Shown one piece after another: positions 1 to 9,398 of a stretch of DNA of 64,000 nucleotides (positions within the stretch are counted from its first letter, which is position 1; each line of letters opens with the position of its first letter). Made by a program: the position numbers and the translations under genes. The DNA lies in the NCBI GenBank assembly GCA_016125225.1, contig WGME01000028.1:62001-126000 (forward strand), written 5' to 3'. The notes under the pieces were generated by a model. It ran no database searches, was not told the origin of the DNA, and saw nothing but the letters and a program-made list of their open reading frames with translations. Origin of the DNA: a bacterium. GTDB taxonomy: Bacteria; Planctomycetota; Planctomycetia; Planctomycetales; Planctomycetaceae.

Positions 1-823
1 GCAAGCCCGGGCCGGTCCGGTTCAAGACGTTATTGAAGAACTGCTTGTGAAACAGGTCAGGGGCTTTCGCGATCAGCAACCCCCAGGGCGATGCTCCCAC
101 GATTGAAAGCCCCACCAATGCCGCCCCGCGTCCCAACCGTTGCCACCATCGGCCGTGGATTAACAGCACCCACACACCGCACTGCAGCGCATAAACCAAT
201 GCGAACGGATGAGTCATAAAGCCGACGCCAATCAATAACCCGGCGACGACCAACCAGCGATTCCGCAGCGTGCGTTCCAACCGCTCGATACAGACCAAGG
301 CCGCAATGCCCAGCATGGCACACATTAAGTCAGGGCGACCATTGATGCTGGGAAACATGAAGGCCCGTGACAAGGCATACAACATCACGCCCCACCAGGC
401 CGCCTGATGTCGACCCGTCAACCGCCAGCCCAACTCATACAACAGGGGCAGCAGCATCAGGCCGGTGATCAGCGATGCCAGCCGTGCGACACTGGTGGTC
501 GGTTCCAGAATCACGTACCACAACGCCTGCCAGTAGAAGTAGGCCGGCGGTAACGTGAAGAGGACTTCGTCGGACCGGTAAAATGCACTGGTCGGATCGC
601 GGGAGGGCAAGTACGGCACACGCGGCACACCGTCCTGAAGAATGGTGTAGCCCGGCACCGCAAAGAAGTCTTCGTCCTGAGCGGGAAGTTGATGCGTAAT
701 CACCGGCACCCGCAGCAGCAGTTCGACCAGCATCAGACCCAGCAGTTTCAGATAGACACTGCGCGGCCAACGCGGTTCCATGGTCTTCAGCACAGATGTC
801 TGCACAGCTTCGGCATCACTCAT
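1..823 (-). CDS. GT39-type membrane glycosyltransferase, C-terminus beyond window (partial)
   Basis: The minus-strand frame is open from position 823 to the left edge, so the gene is cut off at its 3' end; at least 274 codons are present. Translation starts MSDAEAVQTSVLKTMEPRW and continues with several hydrophobic segments (for example LYALSRAFMFPSINGRPDL and LVVAGLLIGVGFMTHPF). An acidic DEDFF stretch in the first periplasmic loop follows the first membrane helix, as in the PMT/ArnT family (GT39/GT83) that uses lipid-linked sugars. The ATG at 821-823 overlaps the TGA of the upstream glycosyltransferase (ATGA), so the two are probably translationally coupled and may act on the same substrate. 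An alternative start is the ATG at 781. The specific sugar and acceptor are unknown. Confidence 0.8.
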   Translation of the reverse strand, partial: MSDAEAVQTSVLKTMEPRWPRSVYLKLLGLMLVELLLRVPVITHQLPAQDEDFFAVPGYTILQDGVPRVPYLPSRDPTSAFYRSDEVLFTLPPAYFYWQALWYVILEPTTSVARLASLITGLMLLPLLYELGWRLTGRHQAAWWGVMLYALSRAFMFPSINGRPDLMCAMLGIAALVCIERLERTLRNRWLVVAGLLIGVGFMTHPFALVYALQCGVWVLLIHGRWWQRLGRGAALVGLSIVGASPWGLLIAKAPDLFHKQFFNNVLNRTGPGL

Positions 824-2595
824 CGAGTCGTTCGATCGACAGAGGGTTGAAAGGTCGTTCGGCTGCGATACAACCGGAGTGTGGGAAACGTCGCGACCAG
901 TTCATAGGCCTGATCCTGCCAGGGAGCGTTGGTCCAGACCACCACGCCGTCTTCCAGTGTCTCCGCGATGATGTCGTCCCGGGCCGTGATCACCCACAAC
1001 GTTTCGCCCGGCTGCGGCGTGCCTTCCACGGAGATGTGGCGGCCTTGCCTTGCCAGATAAAACAGGCTCGGCAAGTCGGTCGGCAAGGGGGCTGCCAATC
1101 GATGCCGGGCATCATCATCGGCGGGAACTTCCTGACACAGCCGGGCAATTACGGCGGGAACATCGGCCCACTCTTCACGGTATTCGGCATCAATCAATGC
1201 GGGTTCCTGCCAGACGAACAACCCGCCACCTAACAAGGTGAGCAAGACCAGTCCTGCACATATACGTGCCTTCCCTTGAGAGGAAATGAAATGGAATCGC
1301 AGACATCCGACAGCCACGGCAAACGCAATCCAAGGCATCAACCACAGAAAGATGCGCGGGGGGGCAATTGCCGACCGTAAGACATTGATCACCAGAACCA
1401 CGACAAACGGGCTCATCCAGCGAGATAGATGACGAACAGGGTGTGACATTTCTGCCAAGCCCAAGAATACTAGAATGACCCAGATATGTTCGGAAACCAT
1501 TCCGGCAGTCCACCACTCCAACGCGTGATACCAACTGTCCCCGAAAGCCGCCCAGAAGTTTGTAACGTTGTCCGGCCGCATGATCGGGTCGTTCAGGAAC
1601 ATCAGACCACGGAAGATGTAGGCGACTGAGTAGAACGCTGCGACCAGAACAGATGTGGCCAATCCCATCGTGGCCAGTTGCAGAATTCGTGTTTTGAGAT
1701 GTGGGCCCGAGGACGGCCGCCAGCCTTTTGCCAAGTACCACAGCGATGTCCCCAGGATCGCATACAACATGATCGGCATCGACCACAAGCCAAAGGTCGC
1801 GGCTCCGACGGCCAGACAACAGGTCCGTTTCGGGGATGGTCCGCTGCGATCAAGACTTGCCAGGGCGGCGTCAAATGTCACCGCTGCCAAAGTGACGAAC
1901 ATGTAACCCCGGGCATCTGTCGAATAGGCAATGAGTGCCGGTGCGATGGCCACCAAGGCGGCCGTCCACAAACCGGTTTCTCGCCCTCCCCAGGCACGAG
2001 CCCACCGCCATACGGCATAGGGGACGAGACACCCCAACACAAAGACCGGCAACCGCAAAGCCCACTCACTATCGCCCCACAATCGGTAGCTGACATGCAT
2101 CAGCAAGGTGTTCAGCAGATGATTGTTGGTGGAGTTGTAGTCGCCGATCGCCTCATACCAGGGTCGTCGGGCGAAGTTCAGGAAGGTGTAGGCTTCGTCG
2201 TAGGCCATGCCGTCTTGCAGATGCCAAGCCCGGAAGAGCACCCCCGCAACGAAAATGGCCAACGCCAATCCCAACTCCCAGCGGGCAATGTCGGCTGGCA
2301 GCCATGGCAATCGCGGCTCGGCACGCAATTCGTTATACAGTCCGACCCACCAGTCACCGTGCCACCACAAGAAATGGGACACGATAAAACCGACGGCAGC
2401 AAAGCCCCAGCAGAGTTGCCGCCCCCGCATCAATCGATCAGGCGTCACGTCATCAATGCGGCGAACGAACTGCCCCAGCGACTGCAGCCACTCGGCCGGC
2501 AACACCCCGATGGCCAATAATACGCAGGAAATGAGCAGCCCCGCGGCTCCGCACCAGCGCAAGGTTGTGGTCGAGAGAGAGAACGGGGAGGCCAT
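820..2595 (-). CDS. GT39-type membrane glycosyltransferase (dolichyl-phosphate-mannose-protein mannosyltransferase-like)
   Basis: A 591-residue polytopic membrane protein with more than ten hydrophobic segments. After the first helices it carries a YDEAYTF stretch and, some 20 residues on, YNSTNNHLLNTLLMHVSYRL followed by GDSEWALRLP, the usual layout of the large first extracytoplasmic loop in GT39 enzymes. The acidic residue in that loop is catalytic in the family. The start was set at the ATG at 2593-2595 (MASPFSLSTTTLRW), because the longer frame would run across the promoter and start of the divergent TPR lipoprotein. The stop overlaps the start of a second GT39-like gene. Likely role: transfer of a lipid-linked sugar to a cell-envelope acceptor. 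The substrate cannot be inferred. Confidence 0.85.
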   Translation of the reverse strand: MASPFSLSTTTLRWCGAAGLLISCVLLAIGVLPAEWLQSLGQFVRRIDDVTPDRLMRGRQLCWGFAAVGFIVSHFLWWHGDWWVGLYNELRAEPRLPWLPADIARWELGLALAIFVAGVLFRAWHLQDGMAYDEAYTFLNFARRPWYEAIGDYNSTNNHLLNTLLMHVSYRLWGDSEWALRLPVFVLGCLVPYAVWRWARAWGGRETGLWTAALVAIAPALIAYSTDARGYMFVTLAAVTFDAALASLDRSGPSPKRTCCLAVGAATFGLWSMPIMLYAILGTSLWYLAKGWRPSSGPHLKTRILQLATMGLATSVLVAAFYSVAYIFRGLMFLNDPIMRPDNVTNFWAAFGDSWYHALEWWTAGMVSEHIWVILVFLGLAEMSHPVRHLSRWMSPFVVVLVINVLRSAIAPPRIFLWLMPWIAFAVAVGCLRFHFISSQGKARICAGLVLLTLLGGGLFVWQEPALIDAEYREEWADVPAVIARLCQEVPADDDARHRLAAPLPTDLPSLFYLARQGRHISVEGTPQPGETLWVITARDDIIAETLEDGVVVWTNAPWQDQAYELVATFPTLRLYRSRTTFQPSVDRTTR

Positions 2596-2745
2596 AAGGG
2601 GAACTGATTCCGCGACGGATTCGGGCAAATTTGGCGTAAGTCGTGAGTTTACAGGGCTCACCGACCATGTGCCAACCGCCGTCCGGCTCTCCTTGTGCGG
2701 TTCTTTCCGGTCTTTGCAGGCGAAACTGTTCCTGCGGACTCGCAA

Positions 2746-2774
2746 TTGACCCTGTTGTCGATCTCCACTACAAA
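2746..2774 (+). promoter_or_regulatory. sigma-70-like promoter candidate for the TPR lipoprotein
   Basis: TTGACC (2746-2751), a 17-base spacer and TACAAA (2769-2774) lie about 50 bases upstream of the lipoprotein ATG at 2824. They match the -35 and -10 consensus at 5/6 and 4/6. Found by eye only. Confidence 0.4.
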
Positions 2775-2823
2775 CTGCCAAACCATTTCCCATTTTATGA
2801 ACACATGTTCGGGAGTCGCACGG

Positions 2824-4146
2824 ATGCGTGCCCTGATCATTACCGTTGGCCTGGGTGTCACTCTCTGTGGATGCTCGGGTGGCAGCACTCCGAGTGAGCA
2901 ACCGCCGCTACTAAGCGTGACATCGCCCCCCAGTGTGGCAACGCCCTCGTCGCCGCCCACTAGTCCGACCGCCCAACTGCTGTCTCAGGGCAAACTCTCG
3001 GAAGCACTGGACTTGGCCAACACGGAAATTCAAAAGCAGCCGACCGCGCTGGCTTTTGAATCCCGCGCTGCCGTCCTGCATAAACAGGGCAAACTCGATG
3101 CCGCCGTTCAGGATTTCACGCGGGCGATCGAGCTAGACCCTCGCAGTCCCCGTCTGCTCAATAACCGTGGATTTCTGCAATTCAGCCGCCAGCAGTTCGA
3201 CGCCGCTCTCGTTGATTTCGATGCCGCGATTTCCCTCGACCCGCACTATGCCAACGCTTTCAACAATCGAGGCCTATTGCACATCGCCCAAGGGCAGCAC
3301 CGGCAAGCCGTGCTCGATCTGAACCAGGCAATTCAGGCGAATCCCGAATATGTCGATGCCTATAACAACCGCGGCTTTGCCCTGATGCAATTGGGCAAAT
3401 GGGACCGCGCGCTGGCAGACTTTAATCAGGCATTGAAACGCGATCCCAAATATGTGAATGCGATCGCCAACCGCGGGCTGGTCAAGTTGAACCTCGGCGA
3501 CGCGGCCGGCGCCATCTTCGACTTCACCAATGCCATGCTCATCGACCCTGATAATCCGAAATACTACGTGCATCGTCGTGAAGCCTATCTCCTGAGTGGT
3601 AGCCTCGACAAAGCCCAGCAGGACGCCGACAAAATTCGTCTGCTGAATGATCTGCAGGTCTATGCACTGGCGATGGCCGAGCATCCTGAAGATGCGCAAC
3701 CTTACCTGCAGCGCGCTCAGCGCTGGCAACAGCAAGGCGATCTGGATCGCGCTCTACGAGATCTCACGACGGCGGTCGAGCGACAGCCTTCTAATAGCAT
3801 CGCACGGCTGGCACGCGCTACAGTGGCTGTGCAATCCAAAGACTACCAACTGGCCGAAGACGACTGCGAAGCGGTCCTGGCGTTGGGGCCGAATCAGCAG
3901 GCTTATTCCTTACGAGGAGACTGCCGATTGGCCGCTGGCCAGCTAGAAGAAGCCTTGCAGGACTTTGAAGCCGCGCAACGGATCGACTCCAAGGTCATTG
4001 CGACTTATGAGCAACGGTCAGAAGAGTTGGCAAAAAGCGGAGACAAATCCCGCGCCGAGGAGTACCATAGCAAAGCGACGGCCTTACGTGAGCTGCTCGC
4101 AGAACCGACGGAACAGGCCGCGGCGGAAATCCGACCGATTCCGTAA
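2824..4146 (+). CDS. TPR-repeat lipoprotein
   Basis: 440 residues. The start at 2824 gives MRALIITVGLGVTLCGCSGG, a clear lipoprotein signal peptide with lipobox LCGC; longer in-frame starts would bury this signal. A Ser/Pro/Thr-rich linker (about residues 20-55) follows. Then come roughly nine tetratricopeptide repeats of 34 residues, recognisable from repeated A-x-x-D-F-x-x-A-I-x-L-D-P and N-N-R-G-x-x patterns. The C-terminus is more charged. Such proteins serve as protein-protein scaffolds anchored in a membrane. It is 24 bases upstream of a PPP-type phosphatase and may share a transcript with it. The binding partner is unknown. Confidence 0.88.
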   Translation: MRALIITVGLGVTLCGCSGGSTPSEQPPLLSVTSPPSVATPSSPPTSPTAQLLSQGKLSEALDLANTEIQKQPTALAFESRAAVLHKQGKLDAAVQDFTRAIELDPRSPRLLNNRGFLQFSRQQFDAALVDFDAAISLDPHYANAFNNRGLLHIAQGQHRQAVLDLNQAIQANPEYVDAYNNRGFALMQLGKWDRALADFNQALKRDPKYVNAIANRGLVKLNLGDAAGAIFDFTNAMLIDPDNPKYYVHRREAYLLSGSLDKAQQDADKIRLLNDLQVYALAMAEHPEDAQPYLQRAQRWQQQGDLDRALRDLTTAVERQPSNSIARLARATVAVQSKDYQLAEDDCEAVLALGPNQQAYSLRGDCRLAAGQLEEALQDFEAAQRIDSKVIATYEQRSEELAKSGDKSRAEEYHSKATALRELLAEPTEQAAAEIRPIP

Positions 4147-4170
4147 CACATCCACCCGGGGGGCCACAGG

Positions 4171-4974
4171 GTGTCTGTCAAATTTCCAACCAAGATACAG
4201 GGACCAGTCGCGCTCATCGGTGACGTACATGGTCAAGTGGACAAGCTCCTCACCGTGCTGGATCACATCCGGGCACTGCCCGATTTTGAGCAACGCTGGA
4301 TCGTCTTCATTGGTGACTTTGTCGATCGCGGGACTGACCCGAAAGCCACCATCGACATCTATTTTGAACTGGCGAAAGAACACCCCAAAACTACGGCCGT
4401 CATGGGGAATCATGAACTGGTGATGGGGGCGGCTCTCGGTTGGCTACCCTTGCCAGCTAGTACCGAACTCGCTCAGAAATGGGTTGAGTTCTATGATTCG
4501 GAAAGTACGTTCGAATCGTACGGTGTACCGCATGGTGATCTAGCGGCGCTGAACCGCGCCATTCCCCAAAGCCATCGCGACTGGTTAGTGAATTTGCCCT
4601 GGGTGGTCGAACACCCACGTTGCCTGTTCGTGCATGCGGGACTCGATCCGAATACTCCATTCGCGATGCAATTGCGGATCTTGCAACAGCGCGACTTCAC
4701 CCTCAATCGTCCGCCGTGGCTGTGTACCAAAACTTTTGTCGATACCGATCCGCCGCAGGATTGTCCGCTACCGGTAGCAAGTGGGCATGTGCGTGTGCCC
4801 AGCGTGCAACTGCGACCGAAACGGATCTTGTGCGACACCTCAGGTGGAACGGACGGCCCGCTCAGTTGCGTGCTGTTGCCCGAACGTCTGGTCATTTCCT
4901 CACCCGGCCAGGCACAACCTGTGAGCACTACCAGCGCAGGAACCAAATCGGGCTGGTGGAAGCTCTGGAGTTGA
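4171..4974 (+). CDS. PPP-family metallophosphatase (serine/threonine phosphatase-like)
   Basis: 267 residues, GTG start (MSVKFPTK). The phosphoprotein-phosphatase signature is complete and in order: GDVHG (17-21), GDFVDRG (48-54), GNHE (79-82), then FVHAGLD and SGHVRV in the C-terminal half, which provide the remaining metal-binding histidines. It lacks a signal peptide and should be cytoplasmic. Members hydrolyse phosphate esters with a dinuclear Mn/Fe/Zn centre; some act on phosphoproteins and some on diadenosine tetraphosphate (ApaH-like), so the substrate is open. It follows the TPR lipoprotein closely and precedes an exported propeller protein. The window also holds a Hanks-type kinase at about 40.5 kb, but no physical link suggests they are a pair. 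Confidence 0.88.
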   Translation: MSVKFPTKIQGPVALIGDVHGQVDKLLTVLDHIRALPDFEQRWIVFIGDFVDRGTDPKATIDIYFELAKEHPKTTAVMGNHELVMGAALGWLPLPASTELAQKWVEFYDSESTFESYGVPHGDLAALNRAIPQSHRDWLVNLPWVVEHPRCLFVHAGLDPNTPFAMQLRILQQRDFTLNRPPWLCTKTFVDTDPPQDCPLPVASGHVRVPSVQLRPKRILCDTSGGTDGPLSCVLLPERLVISSPGQAQPVSTTSAGTKSGWWKLWS

Positions 4975-5130
4975 CGCGGCGGCAAGGGCTGATGGTTGAG
5001 GCAGAAAGCCAGCCAGCAGAGCGGCAACTTCCACGCGCCACGCCCATGTCTTGACAACCTGCGGGCAAATGCGATTCGATGGCGGGTCTATCTCACATCG
5101 ACGTCGTGTATTCAGTTAAGGTTGTCCGCC

Positions 5131-7083
5131 ATGTTATTTCGTGCTTGCTGCTTTGCCCTCTGGCTTCCCACCTGCGTCTTTGCGCAGGCACTGGAGAAGC
5201 TGCCGTACAATCATCCGGGATTAACTGTCGATCTCGGCGTCGGCCTGTGGGCCTGGCCGGTCCCGTGTGATGCCGACGGTGACGGTGATTATGACCTACT
5301 CGTCTCCTGTCCCGATAAGCCTTCCAATGGCATCTGGCTGTTTGAGAACACCACCGGAGATACTCGCGAGCACCGTTTTCCGGTCTTCGCTCCGGCCCGC
5401 AAGCTGAGCAAAACCGTGCATTATGTGATGCCCAGTTATGTCAATGGGGAACTACGAGTACTGAGTCCGGGGTTTGAGTACCCACAGTTTACCACGCACG
5501 GGTTGGAGACTCGCATCCCCTTGCCGGTTGATACTAAGTACTACAAGCCCGTCGGCAATCAACCGAAAGGCCCCAAGGTTCGGCATCATCAATGGCGGTA
5601 TGTCGACTATGACGGCGATGGCTCACTCGATCTCATCACCGGGGTCGAAGACTGGAGCGATTATGGCTGGGATGATGCCTGGAATGCTCAAGGCCAATGG
5701 ACTAATGGCCCGTTGCATGGCTTCGTGTTTGTCCATCGCAACGAAGGGACTACGGCTGAGCCACACTATGGCGCGCCGCAAAAGCTGTTGGCGGGTGATA
5801 GACCCATCGACACGTTCGGCTGTCCGTCACCCAACTTTGCCGACTTCGATCATGATGGAGATCTCGACCTCCTGTGTGGCGAATTCCTCGATGGCTTTAC
5901 TTATTTCCAGAACATCGGCACGCGGACGAAGCCCCAATATGCGGCCGGTATCTCATTGCAGAATGCCGAGGGCCAACGTCTGGCGATGGATCTCGAGATG
6001 ATCGTGCCAGTGGCATTTGACTGGGATCGCGACGGCGATCTTGACCTGGTGGTCGGAGACGAAGATGGTCGCGTCGCGCTCATCGAGAACCTCGGAAGCT
6101 TGAATGCGGATCAGTCGCCGAAGTTTGCAGCCCCGCGTTACTTTCAGCAGCAGGCCGACACGCTGAAAAGCGGGGCACTCGCTACACCGTTCGGTGTTGA
6201 TTGGGATGGCGATGGGGATACCGATATCGTATCCGGCAACACGGCGGGTTACATCGAGTTCTTTGAGAATTTGAGTGGACCGAAGGTGGCTCAGCCGCGC
6301 TGGGCCGCTCCGGTAAGGCTTACCGCTGGTGGGAAAGTCTTCCGTGTGATGGCTGGTCCGAATGGCAGCATTCAAGGACCGGCCGAAGCCAAATGGGGCT
6401 ACACCACACTCAATGTCGCCGACTGGGATCACGATGGCGACCTGGACATCGTTTTGAATTCGATTCTCGGGCGTGTGCAATGGCTGGAAAACATTGGCAC
6501 GCGTACTCAACCTCAATTGGCCGCACCGGCCGCACTGCAGGTGAACTGGACCGGCGATACCCCGAAACCCGCCTGGACATGGTGGCAACCACAAGGGGAC
6601 GAACTGGTGACGCAATGGCGTACCACCCCAGTGGTGCATGACTTCACAGGAGATGGCTTGGTCGATCTGGCGATGCTGGACCCCGAAGGTTATTTCGTGC
6701 TGTTCATTCGGGAAAAGCAGGGGGAGCAACTGCGGCTGCAACCACCCCAGCGAGTTTTTCTGGATGAGCAAGGCCAACCGTTGCGGTTCAATCCCAAGAC
6801 CGCCGGTGGCAGCGGCCGACGGAAAATCGCGATCGTTGACTGGGATAGTGACGGCGTGCTCGATCTCTTGCTCAACTCGGCTAATGCCGATCTTTATCGC
6901 GGCTTGGGGGGTGACCAGAGCGGCTGGCGGTTTCAGCGTGTTGGGGCGCTGGCACAGCAGAACATCGAAGGACACGATGTCAGTCCTACCGTCGTCGATT
7001 TCGATGGCAACGGCATCCTCGATTTTCTCGGTGGGGCGGAAGACGGCCGATTCTATTGGCTGAAGAATCCGCGGGCCGAATAG
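5131..7083 (+). CDS. exported FG-GAP/VCBS-repeat beta-propeller protein
   Basis: 650 residues. The start at 5131 gives MLFRACCFALWLPTCVFAQA, a Sec signal peptide with a predicted cut after FAQA; the longer frame is rejected for that reason. At least eight calcium-binding-like FG-GAP/VCBS motifs of the type D-x-D-x-D-G-x-x-D-L follow, for example DADGDGDYDLL, DYDGDGSLDLI, DFDHDGDLDLL, DWDRDGDLDLV, DWDGDGDTDIV, DWDHDGDLDIV and DFDGNGILDFL. These repeats fold as integrin-like propellers. No enzymatic motif was recognised. Similar exported propellers are abundant in planctomycetes and have no proven substrate. Confidence 0.88.
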   Translation: MLFRACCFALWLPTCVFAQALEKLPYNHPGLTVDLGVGLWAWPVPCDADGDGDYDLLVSCPDKPSNGIWLFENTTGDTREHRFPVFAPARKLSKTVHYVMPSYVNGELRVLSPGFEYPQFTTHGLETRIPLPVDTKYYKPVGNQPKGPKVRHHQWRYVDYDGDGSLDLITGVEDWSDYGWDDAWNAQGQWTNGPLHGFVFVHRNEGTTAEPHYGAPQKLLAGDRPIDTFGCPSPNFADFDHDGDLDLLCGEFLDGFTYFQNIGTRTKPQYAAGISLQNAEGQRLAMDLEMIVPVAFDWDRDGDLDLVVGDEDGRVALIENLGSLNADQSPKFAAPRYFQQQADTLKSGALATPFGVDWDGDGDTDIVSGNTAGYIEFFENLSGPKVAQPRWAAPVRLTAGGKVFRVMAGPNGSIQGPAEAKWGYTTLNVADWDHDGDLDIVLNSILGRVQWLENIGTRTQPQLAAPAALQVNWTGDTPKPAWTWWQPQGDELVTQWRTTPVVHDFTGDGLVDLAMLDPEGYFVLFIREKQGEQLRLQPPQRVFLDEQGQPLRFNPKTAGGSGRRKIAIVDWDSDGVLDLLLNSANADLYRGLGGDQSGWRFQRVGALAQQNIEGHDVSPTVVDFDGNGILDFLGGAEDGRFYWLKNPRAE

Positions 7084-7128
7084 TCGCCTGAGAGATTGTG
7101 AATCCCGGCATTCCCAGCAGAATGGCAA

Positions 7129-7157
7129 TTGACCGGATCACCACTTACCACAAAAAT
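7129..7157 (+). promoter_or_regulatory. sigma-70-like promoter candidate for the ThDP decarboxylase
   Basis: TTGACC (7129-7134), a 17-base spacer and AAAAAT (7152-7157). The -10 match is only 4/6. It lies about 55 bases upstream of the ATG at 7211. Found by eye. Confidence 0.3.
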
Positions 7158-7210
7158 AGCAGGTGGAGTGGTCGATCCGGTTCTGTGCCTCCATTCGAAG
7201 GGATGCGTCG

Positions 7211-8932
7211 ATGGCCAGTTCACGTTCGTCGTCTGCCGGCAAGAAGCCCGCCCGGACGAATCCGAGTGCCAATGGTCACGGTCCCACGCATGAGCCGGTA
7301 TCGGCATCCCCTACCATCGGGGAATATCTGATCCAGCGGTTGCAGGATTATGGCGTCACCGATGTCTTCGGCATCCCCGGTGACTTTGTCCTGCAGTTCT
7401 ACGGTCAGCTCGAAGCCAGCCCGCTGAAGGTGATTGGTGCCACGCGGGAAGACTGTGCTGGCTACTCGGCCGATGCCTATGCCCGTGTGCATGGTCTGGG
7501 GGCCGTCTGCGTGACATATTGCGTGGGCGGTTTGAGCCTGTGCAATTCGATCGCCGGGGCTTATGCCGAGAAATCGCCGGTGGTGGTCATCAGCGGGGCA
7601 CCCGGCGTGGTGGAACGGCAGTCGAATCCATTACTGCATCACCGTGTTCGAGACTTCAGCACGCAACGCGAAGTCTTTGAGAAGATCACCGTCGCGACTG
7701 CCGCACTTGAAGACCCACTCACGGCCTTTCGTGAAATCGACCGCTGCCTGGAAGCCGCCGTACGGTACAAGCGACCGGTCTACCTCGAACTGCCACGCGA
7801 TCGCGTGCAGTCGCGGTGTCCGTATCCACATCAGCCCACAGGCGAGCCGCTCAAAAGTCACAAGGATGCCCTAAAGGAAGCCCTCTCCGAAGCCCGCGCC
7901 ATGATCACCCGCAGCGAAAAACCGGTCATCATCGCCGGCGTCGAAATTCATCGCTTTGGCCTCAGCGATGAAGTGACCAAATTCGCCGAGCAAACCGGCA
8001 TCGGCATGTCGACCATGCTGCTTGGCAAATCGACCATCAGCGAAAAGCATCCGCAGTTCATCGGCATCTATGAGGGGGCAATGGGCCGCGAATCGGTCCG
8101 CAAGTTTGTCGAAGAAAGCGACTGCATCATCCTGCTGGGTGCGTTTCTGACCGACATCGATCTGGGCATCTACACGGCTCAACTCGACCCCGGCAAATGT
8201 ATTTATGTAACCAGCGAGGAACTGCGAATTTCGCATCATCACTTTCACGATGTGCTCATCTCCGATTTTGTAAAGGGCCTGCTCAAGCTCGATATTCCCA
8301 AATCGAAACGGCCGCTCCCGACGAAACCCAAGACGCCCGGCAAGTTCGTGCTGAATAAGAAGGCCCCCATCACCACGGCCCGGTTGTTCGAGCGGATCAA
8401 CGACCTGCTCGATGAATCGATGGTCGTCGTCGCCGATGTGGGGGACTGCCTGTTTGGTGCCGCCGATCTTACCATCTACCGTCGCACGGAATTCCTCAGC
8501 CCGGCCTATTACACTTCGATGGGATTCGCCATTCCCGCCTCGATCGGGGCTCAGGTCGCCAATCCGCAGTTACGACCGATCGTGCTGGTCGGTGATGGGG
8601 CGTTCCAGATGACCTGCCTGGAACTGTCTACGGCCGTGAAGTACGGCTTCAACCCGATCGTGATCGTGCTCAACAACAAGGGCTACACCACCGAACGCTT
8701 CATTCAGGATGGGCCGTTCAACGATATCGTGAACTGGAACTATCACCGGCTGCCCGACTTGCTCGGGGCCGGGTGGGGGTTTGAGGTGCGGACCGAGCAG
8801 GAACTCGATCAGTCGCTCAATGCGGCCCTAGCCCACAAAGACGCCTTCAGCCTGCTCAATGTCCATCTTGACCCGATGGATGTCAGCCCGGCCCTCAAGC
8901 GATTAGGCGAGCGGTTGTCCAAGCGGATCTGA
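7211..8932 (+). CDS. thiamine diphosphate-dependent 2-oxoacid decarboxylase (pyruvate/indolepyruvate decarboxylase family)
   Basis: 573 residues. The ATG at 7211 is preceded by GAAGGGA at good spacing. Residues 1-32 are a basic, low-complexity tail not usual in the family. The ThDP-enzyme core follows: the cofactor-activating Glu in [10 protein letters not shown] (E80), a His-His pair in NPLLHH (143-144) that marks the pyruvate/indolepyruvate/phenylpyruvate decarboxylase branch, and the C-terminal ThDP/Mg motif GDGAFQMT ending in LNNKGYTTE. It should non-oxidatively decarboxylate a 2-oxoacid to an aldehyde in the cytoplasm. The precise acid (pyruvate, phenylpyruvate, indolepyruvate or branched-chain) cannot be decided by eye. 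It has its own candidate promoter and is followed directly by an 8-base-pair stem-loop. Confidence 0.88.
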   Translation: MASSRSSSAGKKPARTNPSANGHGPTHEPVSASPTIGEYLIQRLQDYGVTDVFGIPGDFVLQFYGQLEASPLKVIGATREDCAGYSADAYARVHGLGAVCVTYCVGGLSLCNSIAGAYAEKSPVVVISGAPGVVERQSNPLLHHRVRDFSTQREVFEKITVATAALEDPLTAFREIDRCLEAAVRYKRPVYLELPRDRVQSRCPYPHQPTGEPLKSHKDALKEALSEARAMITRSEKPVIIAGVEIHRFGLSDEVTKFAEQTGIGMSTMLLGKSTISEKHPQFIGIYEGAMGRESVRKFVEESDCIILLGAFLTDIDLGIYTAQLDPGKCIYVTSEELRISHHHFHDVLISDFVKGLLKLDIPKSKRPLPTKPKTPGKFVLNKKAPITTARLFERINDLLDESMVVVADVGDCLFGAADLTIYRRTEFLSPAYYTSMGFAIPASIGAQVANPQLRPIVLVGDGAFQMTCLELSTAVKYGFNPIVIVLNNKGYTTERFIQDGPFNDIVNWNYHRLPDLLGAGWGFEVRTEQELDQSLNAALAHKDAFSLLNVHLDPMDVSPALKRLGERLSKRI

Positions 8933-8941
8933 TGGACAACT

Positions 8942-8993
8942 GGCAAAGCGTTCGGCTTTGCCTCGCGGCAAAGGGGGCATGAAAGATAGAAAC
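8942..8993. repeat. stem-loop plus REP-like tail downstream of the decarboxylase
   Basis: GGCAAAGC (8942-8949), a 5-base loop and GCTTTGCC (8955-8962) form a perfect 8-base-pair stem ten bases after the stop codon. It may act as a transcription terminator, although no T-run follows. The tail at 8983-8993 (AAGATAGAAAC) is identical to one after the palindromes at 60354-60364, which suggests a dispersed palindromic repeat family. Confidence 0.45.
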
Positions 8994-9149
8994 CCCTCGC
9001 AGCACGACGCACTCTGTCACCGCAGGCTACGGAACCCGTGGGAACAAATGGCGTCGACTGCGAAGGGCTCGTCCCCCCCGGCGGCAGGCGAACCTTGAGC
9101 AGGTTACGCACACCGCACGAGTAAATCGTTCCGCCTCAGCAGCACACCC

Positions 9150-9398
9150 TTAGGGTGCGGCTCCGGCTTCCAGGAAGCCTTCCTGCTCGACTTTGTAGCG
9201 TTCGAGCGCGCGGATTTGATTCGCGAGTTTCGTTTCCGGCCCCTTGGGGAAGTACTGCACATCATCATCCAGATAGTACGCCGAAGGCAGCGTCTGTCCA
9301 CCGATGTTGGTCTGCAGGCAGCCGACAGAGCCCAGGCTGGAGAGCAGACAGCACCCCACGAGCCAACGGTATCCGGTTGTGCGTGACCGAGCATTCAT
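9150..9398 (-). CDS. small planctomycete-type lipoprotein of unknown function
   Basis: 82 residues, starting MNARSRTTGYRWLVGCCLL with a basic n-region, hydrophobic core and lipobox ending GSVGC (Cys28). The mature part is short and has an acidic YYLDDDVQYFPKGPE stretch and a helical ANQIRALERYKVEQE tail. I have the impression that proteins with an LPSAYYLDDDVQYFPKGPE-like core recur in planctomycetes, but no search could be run. The longer 143-residue frame is rejected because its N-terminus has no signal and would hide the lipobox. Function unknown; expected to be anchored in a membrane facing the periplasm. Confidence 0.72.
   Translation of the reverse strand: MNARSRTTGYRWLVGCCLLSSLGSVGCLQTNIGGQTLPSAYYLDDDVQYFPKGPETKLANQIRALERYKVEQEGFLEAGAAP

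Noticed and set aside
5953-7128. 391-residue minus-strand frame across the FG-GAP gene
   Set aside because: A shadow of the repeats on the opposite strand; the plus-strand protein has the signal peptide and calcium motifs.
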